Shown here piece after piece: positions 62,838-64,000 of a stretch of DNA of 64,000 nt (positions within the stretch are counted from its first letter, which is position 1; every line of letters starts with the position of its first letter). The notes under the pieces are model-generated. The model searched no databases. It saw nothing but the letters and a program-made list of their open reading frames with translations, and had not been told where the DNA came from. Source of the stretch: Lewinellaceae bacterium (lineage in GTDB: Bacteria > Bacteroidota > Bacteroidia > Chitinophagales > Saprospiraceae); NCBI GenBank assembly GCA_020636405.1, contig JACJXW010000006.1, forward strand, positions 1 to 64,000. The letters run 5' to 3'. Made by a program: the position numbers and the translations under genes.

Positions 62838-63505
62838 AGAGATACAGCTCCGGCGGAATGGGCCAGTTCTAAGGCGTATTCCAGTTGTTCTTCCCGGTTG
62901 AGGTGGGTATTGTCGATAACGGTGGCATCTGCCGCCTGCCGCAGCGGGCTGTCCTCGCGGGTGGAGTCGATGTGGTCCCGGAGGCTCAGGTTTTGGCGAA
63001 CTTCCTCAATGCTGGCCTTTATACCCTTGCCTAACAGTTCTTCAAACCTCCGCTGGGCCCGCTTTTCCGGGTCGGCAGTAAGGAATATCTTCAGTTCGGC
63101 ATCAGGAAAAACCACGGTGCCGATGTCTCTGCCATCCATTACAATTCCTTTATCCTTGCCCATGGCCTGTTGCTGGCGTACCATGGCGCGGCGCACCGCC
63201 GGAACGGCCGACACCTGGCTGACGAAATTAGAGACTTCCATCTTCCGGATCTCGTTCTCAACATCTTCGCCATTGAGGATCGTCCGGTTTTCAGCATTGA
63301 AGCGGATGTTGATGTGCTGGAGGGCCTGCCGGATCTGCTCTTCGTCTTCCAGTTTCACTTCCTGGCGAAGAAAGAAAAGAGTGACTGCCCGGTACATGGC
63401 GCCAGAATCTATATAGGTGTAGTTCAGGCTGGATGCCAGCCCTTTGGCCAGGGTGCTTTTCCCACAGGAGGAGTGGCCGTCGATGGCGATGATGATTTTA
63501 TCCAA
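62834..63505 (-). CDS. cmk: Cytidylate kinase
   Basis: Phosphorylates CMP and dCMP to the diphosphates with ATP. The 223-residue protein has the P-loop DGHSSCGKSTLAKGLA (about 9-24), the Tyr-Ile-Asp-Ser-Gly-Ala-Met-Tyr-Arg substrate block YIDSGAMYRAV, the Val/Arg-rich NMP-binding stretch (SNFVSQVSAVPAVRRAMVRQ), MDGRDIGTVVFPDAELKIFL, and the lid RAQRRFEELLGKG followed by SLRDHIDSTREDSPL. Length and order are typical of the stand-alone enzyme. It is the first gene of the probable operon with the helical lipoprotein and the ABC exporter. Confidence 0.97.
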   Translation of the reverse strand: MDKIIIAIDGHSSCGKSTLAKGLASSLNYTYIDSGAMYRAVTLFFLRQEVKLEDEEQIRQALQHINIRFNAENRTILNGEDVENEIRKMEVSNFVSQVSAVPAVRRAMVRQQQAMGKDKGIVMDGRDIGTVVFPDAELKIFLTADPEKRAQRRFEELLGKGIKASIEEVRQNLSLRDHIDSTREDSPLRQAADATVIDNTHLNREEQLEYALELAHSAGAVSL

Positions 63506-63577
63506 GGTTCTGTATTTTCAGCCCTCAAAGATAGCTGGAGGAATCGGTTTTGCCAATTGCAACCTGCAACATGTCCA

Positions 63578-64000
63578 TTATTTGAAATAGGACAGTATCC
63601 GTTCCCACAGTTTTTCGTAGGGGATCACTTCCAGTTCGGAAACCAACCCCCGGTAAAAGAAGGGATGCTTTTTTAGGCTGGAAAGATACTTGTTGGTATT
63701 GGACATTTCCTCCGGATGGAAATCTGCTTTGTTCAGTTGCTGCAACAGGCGGATGAACTGAGAGGGGCGGTGATATTCGTCTTTTCGGAGTTGCCGGTTA
63801 GCGTATTTCTTCAGGCGGTCGATGCGTTCGGGAATGCCGCTGATGGCCTTTCGTTCCAGCAGGAACAGGATCTGCAGAATGAGCAGCAGTACGGAGAATA
63901 TCCGATATTCCCGGGAGTAGGCTACCTGGCTGTTGAGGACCTTGCTTCCCCGGAAGCTTCGCTGCGGCTGCATTTTCAGTACTTTATTGTTTTTTCCTTC
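63578..64000 (-). CDS. C-terminal fragment of an uncharacterised helical protein (5' end outside)
   Basis: The frame is open to the window edge, so the ATG at 63973 is probably internal. The 140 visible residues contain a hydrophobic helix (FSVLLLILQILFLLE) and a basic helical region (RIDRLKKYANRQLRKDEYHR, then QFIRLLQQLNK) and end KLWERILSYFK. The look is all-alpha, somewhat like the 483-residue protein at 2608-4059 in composition, but I cannot align the two. Function unknown. The cmk gene starts 72 bp downstream on the same strand. Confidence 0.6.
   Translation of the reverse strand, partial: EGKNNKVLKMQPQRSFRGSKVLNSQVAYSREYRIFSVLLLILQILFLLERKAISGIPERIDRLKKYANRQLRKDEYHRPSQFIRLLQQLNKADFHPEEMSNTNKYLSSLKKHPFFYRGLVSELEVIPYEKLWERILSYFK

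Overview
The window reads as chromosomal DNA of a member of the Bacteroidota, most likely a Saprospiria/Lewinella-like bacterium (inference). Supporting signs are many secreted proteins with type IX secretion (T9SS) C-terminal sorting domains, three hybrid two-component regulators (HTCS) with AraC-type DNA-binding ends, a short primary sigma factor without region 1.1, -7 promoter elements of the form TAnnTTTG, and few Shine-Dalgarno sequences. Most of it is moderately GC-rich coding DNA. The left edge (1-434, a P-domain gene fragment) is clearly more AT-rich.

Layout. 1-10.4 kb: partial P-domain protein, NlpC/P60-like lipoprotein, small AraC regulator, helical 483-residue protein, TPR-HTCS kinase (HTCS1), outer-membrane barrel, RmlD-like reductase and a small T9SS protein. 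10.7-32.6 kb: a BatA-like membrane protein, then two sensor/adhesin modules. HTCS2 lies directly upstream of a 1921-residue beta-helix/LamG adhesin, and HTCS3 is divergent from a 39-residue membrane peptide and a 1679-residue glycine-rich adhesin. The two adhesins share an almost identical ~950 bp 3' block. 32.66-35.51 kb: 11 tandem copies of a ~258/260 bp unit between inverted ends, filling the whole gap between two convergent genes for secreted proteins. 35.5-42.2 kb: vanadium-haloperoxidase-like T9SS protein, an XRE/ScfR-like regulator and divergent pckA. 42.3-51.6 kb: tex, two tandem secreted metalloproteases and a TPR protein. 52-64 kb: housekeeping genes (etfB-etfA, rpsO, pnp, rpoD), lipoproteins, a Nudix-like protein, an MsbA-type ABC exporter, cmk and a truncated gene at the right edge.

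How the parts may work together. Each HTCS gene has a direct repeat spaced exactly 21 bp near its 3' or 5' end, in front of a neighbouring gene or small ORF. A 21 bp spacing is what an AraC-type dimer on direct half-sites would use. These HTCS therefore look like local switches for secreted adhesins (HTCS2, HTCS3) and for a 30-codon ORF (HTCS1), not for a SusC/SusD polysaccharide locus, which is absent here. Tandem repeats with a period of 7-8 bp recur between genes, inside the big array unit, and once inside the HTCS1 receiver domain, where slippage by one unit would shift the reading frame. The pckA/XRE gap carries a perfect 7-1-7 palindrome between two divergent -7 elements, suggesting that the regulator controls gluconeogenesis and itself.

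All calls come from reading sequence and translations only. No database or structure search was run.
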